A stretch of 64,000 nucleotides of DNA from Nevskiaceae bacterium (GTDB lineage: Bacteria; Pseudomonadota; Gammaproteobacteria; Nevskiales; Nevskiaceae), in NCBI GenBank assembly GCA_004297005.1, contig SCVA01000022.1:53599-117598 (forward strand). The letters run 5' to 3'. Below are positions 61,675-64,000 of this stretch, piece by piece; positions within the stretch are counted from its first letter, which is position 1, and every line of letters begins with the position of its first letter. The translations under genes were made by a program, and so were the position numbers. The notes under the pieces are model-generated. The model did no database searches, was not told the origin of the DNA, and saw only the letters and a list, made by a program, of their open reading frames with translations.

Positions 61675-62798
61675 GCCGTTCTGCCACTCAACTGACTCAG
61701 CGCCCGCAGCAGGCCATCCACTTCCGCCGCCTGACTGTCCTTGCCCAGGCTGACCCGGACCGCCCCCTTGGCGACCATGGCGTCCACACCCATCGCCAAC
61801 AGGACATGACTGGGCTCGCCGCTGCCGCTGGCACAGGCCGACCCGCTGCTCACCGCATAGCCGAGGCGGTCGAGGTGCATGAGCAGGGCCTCGCCGTCCC
61901 AGCCCTCCAAGCTAAACTGAGTGGTGTTTGACAGTCGCGGCGCCCCGTCGCCGAACAGACGCACACTCGGAATCGCCCGGAGACCGGCGTCCAGTCGTTC
62001 GCGCAGATCCTGCTGGTGTGCCATGCGCGTCTCCAGTTCCTGCAAGGCCAGCTCTGCGGCGGCGCCGAAGCCAACGATGGCTGGCAGGTTCTCGGTACCG
62101 CCCCGCATGCCCTTCTCCTGGGCACCGCCATGAAGGAGCGGCTGCAATTCCACCTCGGACCGCACCACCAGCGCGCCCACGCCCTTGGGGCCGTAAATCT
62201 TGTGGCTGGAAACGGTCAGGAGATCGGCACCCAGCCCTGCGAAGTCCAGGGGCAGCTTGCCGGCCGCCTGGGTGGCGTCCACATGCAACCAGCCGCCGGC
62301 GGCGTGGATCGCAGAGACCCAGGGGGCAAGCTCGTGTATCACCCCGGTTTCGTTGTTGGCCCGCATCAGGCTGGCCAAGCGCACCGGGCCTGCCCGCAGC
62401 TGTTGCCGAAACGCCGACTCCGCGATCCGACCCTGAGCATCGACGGCGATCACCTCAACCGGCCAGCCGGCCGCGCGCAGGCTCTCCGCCGCCTCCATCA
62501 CTGCCGGATGCTCGCTCGCGCCGTACAGGAGCCGGCCAGCCCGCCCTCCCTGGCAAACGCCTTTCAAGGCCAGGTTGTTGGCCTCGGTGCCACCGCTGGT
62601 CCAGATCAGTTCGCCGGGCTGCGCGCCGACCAGGGTCGCCACCTGTCCACGGGCGCGCTCCACGGCATCGCGAGCCAGGCGGCCATAGCGATGCAGGCTG
62701 GAGGGATTGCCGTACGGCCCAGACAGATAGGGCAGCATCGCCTCCAGCACCCGCGGATCGACCGGAGTACTGGCGTTGTGATCCAGATAGGCGGGCAT
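61671..62798 (-). CDS. Second cysteine desulfurase (NifS/IscS family)
   Basis: A 375-residue group I class V PLP enzyme. YLDHNASTPVDPRVLEAM at the start, the PLP lysine in TVSSHKIYGPKG, and the catalytic loop SSGSACASGSGEPSHVL. It is clearly distinct from the fused IscS nearby. It lies 14 bases after cysE and is probably co-transcribed with it. It may feed a different acceptor (tRNA thiolation, Suf or a NifU-like partner); no such partner is in the window. Confidence 0.93.
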   Translation of the reverse strand: MPAYLDHNASTPVDPRVLEAMLPYLSGPYGNPSSLHRYGRLARDAVERARGQVATLVGAQPGELIWTSGGTEANNLALKGVCQGGRAGRLLYGASEHPAVMEAAESLRAAGWPVEVIAVDAQGRIAESAFRQQLRAGPVRLASLMRANNETGVIHELAPWVSAIHAAGGWLHVDATQAAGKLPLDFAGLGADLLTVSSHKIYGPKGVGALVVRSEVELQPLLHGGAQEKGMRGGTENLPAIVGFGAAAELALQELETRMAHQQDLRERLDAGLRAIPSVRLFGDGAPRLSNTTQFSLEGWDGEALLMHLDRLGYAVSSGSACASGSGEPSHVLLAMGVDAMVAKGAVRVSLGKDSQAAEVDGLLRALSQLSGRTA

Positions 62799-62812
62799 GG
62801 AGAGGTTCGGCC

Positions 62813-63559
62813 TCAGGCCGGCGGCTTGCCCGAAGCGGGTTCGCAGAACCCTGGTAGTGGCGAATGCTCGCCGTCCGGCAACTGCGCGCCCAGCCCGCGC
62901 AAGGCGGCGGTAAGGCGCTCGATCTGGGCGTCCTGTTCGCCGACCCGCTGCAACAGCGCCTGGATGGCCTGCGCCACCGGGTCGGGCATGTCGCGCGTCA
63001 CTCCGTAGGCATCGAAGCCGTGCGCCGCCTGGGTGTCGGCGTCGCTGATGATGCGGGCGGGGATGCCCACGGCGGTCGCGCCGGGCGGCACCGCTTTGAC
63101 CACCACGGCGTTCGAGCCGATGCGCGCGCCGGCACCGACCGTGAAGCCACCCAGAACCTTGGCACCGCCACCCACCACCACCTCGTCGCCGAGCGTGGGA
63201 TGGCGCTTGGCACCTTTTTCCAGACTGGTGCCGCCCAGGGTCACGCCCTGGTAGATGGTGACGTCATTGCCGATCTCGGCGGTTTCGCCGATCACCACGC
63301 CGAGGCCATGGTCGATGAACAGGCGCCGGCCGATCACCGCACCGGGATGAATCTCGATGCCGGTGAACCAGCGGGCCAGATGAGAGTTGAAGCGCGCCGG
63401 CCACTTCAGGCCGTGCGTCCACAGCCAGTGCGAGATGCGATGCCCCCAGACGGCGTGCAGACCGGGGTAGCAGGTCAGCACTTCCCAGGTGGAACGCGCC
63501 GCCGGATCGCGGCTGCGGATGTTGTGGACGTCCTCGGCGATGGTGGACAGGATGCCCAT
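62813..63559 (-). CDS. cysE: Serine O-acetyltransferase CysE
   Basis: A 248-residue hexapeptide-repeat acetyltransferase that commits serine to cysteine synthesis. The start [20 protein letters not shown], the left-handed beta helix [20 protein letters not shown] with the catalytic His, and [15 protein letters not shown] (here GNDV) are characteristic. This is the short SAT class found beside isc genes. The C-terminal tail ([15 protein letters not shown]) is polar. It follows trmJ by eight bases and leads into the second cysteine desulfurase. Confidence 0.95.
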   Translation of the reverse strand: MGILSTIAEDVHNIRSRDPAARSTWEVLTCYPGLHAVWGHRISHWLWTHGLKWPARFNSHLARWFTGIEIHPGAVIGRRLFIDHGLGVVIGETAEIGNDVTIYQGVTLGGTSLEKGAKRHPTLGDEVVVGGGAKVLGGFTVGAGARIGSNAVVVKAVPPGATAVGIPARIISDADTQAAHGFDAYGVTRDMPDPVAQAIQALLQRVGEQDAQIERLTAALRGLGAQLPDGEHSPLPGFCEPASGKPPA

Positions 63560-63567
63560 GACGGAAC

Positions 63568-64000
63568 CTAGCCTTCGGCCAACGGTGGCAACAGGAGATC
63601 GGCGTTATTGCGCCGGCGCTTGGGTTTTTCAACCGTGGTGAGGATGCCGCGCAACAGATTCAGCTCGTTGAGGTCGGGCTGAGAGCGATTGAACAGGGTG
63701 CGCAGGCGCCGCATCAGCAGGCGCGGGTTGTCGGGGTCAAGAAAGCCGGTCGCGAGCAAGACCCGCTCCAGATGCTCGTAGAACTGCTCGACCTGTTCGG
63801 CGGTGGGCGGTTGATACCAGGGGTGATCGGGCTTGGTCGAGACCCGCGGCACCTCGGCAATCGCCGCCCGCCGCAGCACATAGCAGAGCACCTGCACCGC
63901 CTGCGCCAGATTCAGCGAGGAATAGCCGGGGTTGGTGGGGATGGCGACCACCGCATTGCAGCGGTCCAGCTCCTCGTTGGTGAGGCCGGTCTGCTCGTAG
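63568..64000 (-). CDS. trmJ: tRNA (cytidine/uridine-2'-O-)-methyltransferase TrmJ, C-terminal part (cut by window edge)
   Basis: The C-terminal about 143 residues of a SPOUT methyltransferase that modifies position 32 of tRNAs. [11 protein letters not shown] and [20 protein letters not shown] form the trefoil-knot SAM site; the rest is the TrmJ C-terminal tail ([19 protein letters not shown]...). The 5' part lies beyond the right edge. trmJ beside cysE and isc genes is a conserved order in gammaproteobacteria. Confidence 0.93.
   Translation of the reverse strand, partial: YEQTGLTNEELDRCNAVVAIPTNPGYSSLNLAQAVQVLCYVLRRAAIAEVPRVSTKPDHPWYQPPTAEQVEQFYEHLERVLLATGFLDPDNPRLLMRRLRTLFNRSQPDLNELNLLRGILTTVEKPKRRRNNADLLLPPLAEG

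Overview
The window is a dense, high-GC stretch of a bacterial chromosome with no plasmid, phage or insertion-sequence genes that I can recognise. The gene content and order point to a Gammaproteobacterium. Diagnostic blocks are trmJ-cysE-isc-ndk-rlmN-pilW-rodZ-ispG-hisS-yfgM-bamB-der, recA-recX near alaS-lysC-csrA-tRNA-Ser-tRNA-Arg, clpS-clpA, divergent rluC/rne, and yceD-rpmF-plsX. A lineage near Xanthomonadales/Nevskiales fits, but that is only an inference from gene order.

Layout. 1-2058: sugar-nucleotide and glycosyltransferase genes (partial manC, a GT2 enzyme) and a DUF1134 lipoprotein. 2134-6019: clpA/clpS protease partners and an M14-type metallohydrolase. 6043-8277: a CHASE2 adenylate/guanylate cyclase. 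8430-14336: type II secretion genes gspC-D-E-F, without G to N. 14352-16549: small envelope proteins and a Bcr/CflA-type exporter. 16546-18397: plsX, rpmF and yceD. 18432-20713: yceF, a zinc-type CDF exporter and a HAD phosphatase. 20894-25975: rluC divergent from rne. 26058-27887: an AtuA-family protein. 28005-35955: one long minus-strand operon reading glyA-nrdR-ribD-ribE-ribBA-ribH-nusB-thiL-murI-pgpA, mostly coupled by stop/start overlaps. 36060-40858: nadA, an Ig-like lipoprotein, aspS and a FmdB-type zinc ribbon. 41014-45500: tRNA-Arg, tRNA-Ser, csrA, lysC, alaS. 45644-48439: a PAP2 phosphatase, recX, recA, efp. 48610-58729: der, bamB, yfgM, hisS, a LysE exporter, ispG, rodZ, pilW, rlmN, ndk. 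58873-64000: an altered iron-sulfur/cysteine locus.

How it fits together. Most of the window is housekeeping: riboflavin and one-carbon metabolism, translation (two tRNAs, three synthetases, EF-P, L32, RluC, RlmN, Der), RNA decay, recombination, and envelope assembly. The accessory-like parts are the partial type II secretion operon, the cyclase, and the surface polysaccharide genes at the left edge.

The most unusual region is the isc locus. Here IscS is fused in one 516-residue chain to a degenerate IscU domain that has lost the first ligand cysteine and the LPPVK chaperone motif. No iscR, hscB, hscA or fdx is present between trmJ and ndk. A second cysteine desulfurase, cysE, and an unrecognised 217-residue protein sit beside it. 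Other points worth attention are a 55-residue ORF that repeats the start of the adjacent HAD phosphatase, a triplicated motif at the RNase E C-terminus, long charged N-terminal extensions on Der and RluC, and a RibA domain lacking its zinc cysteines.
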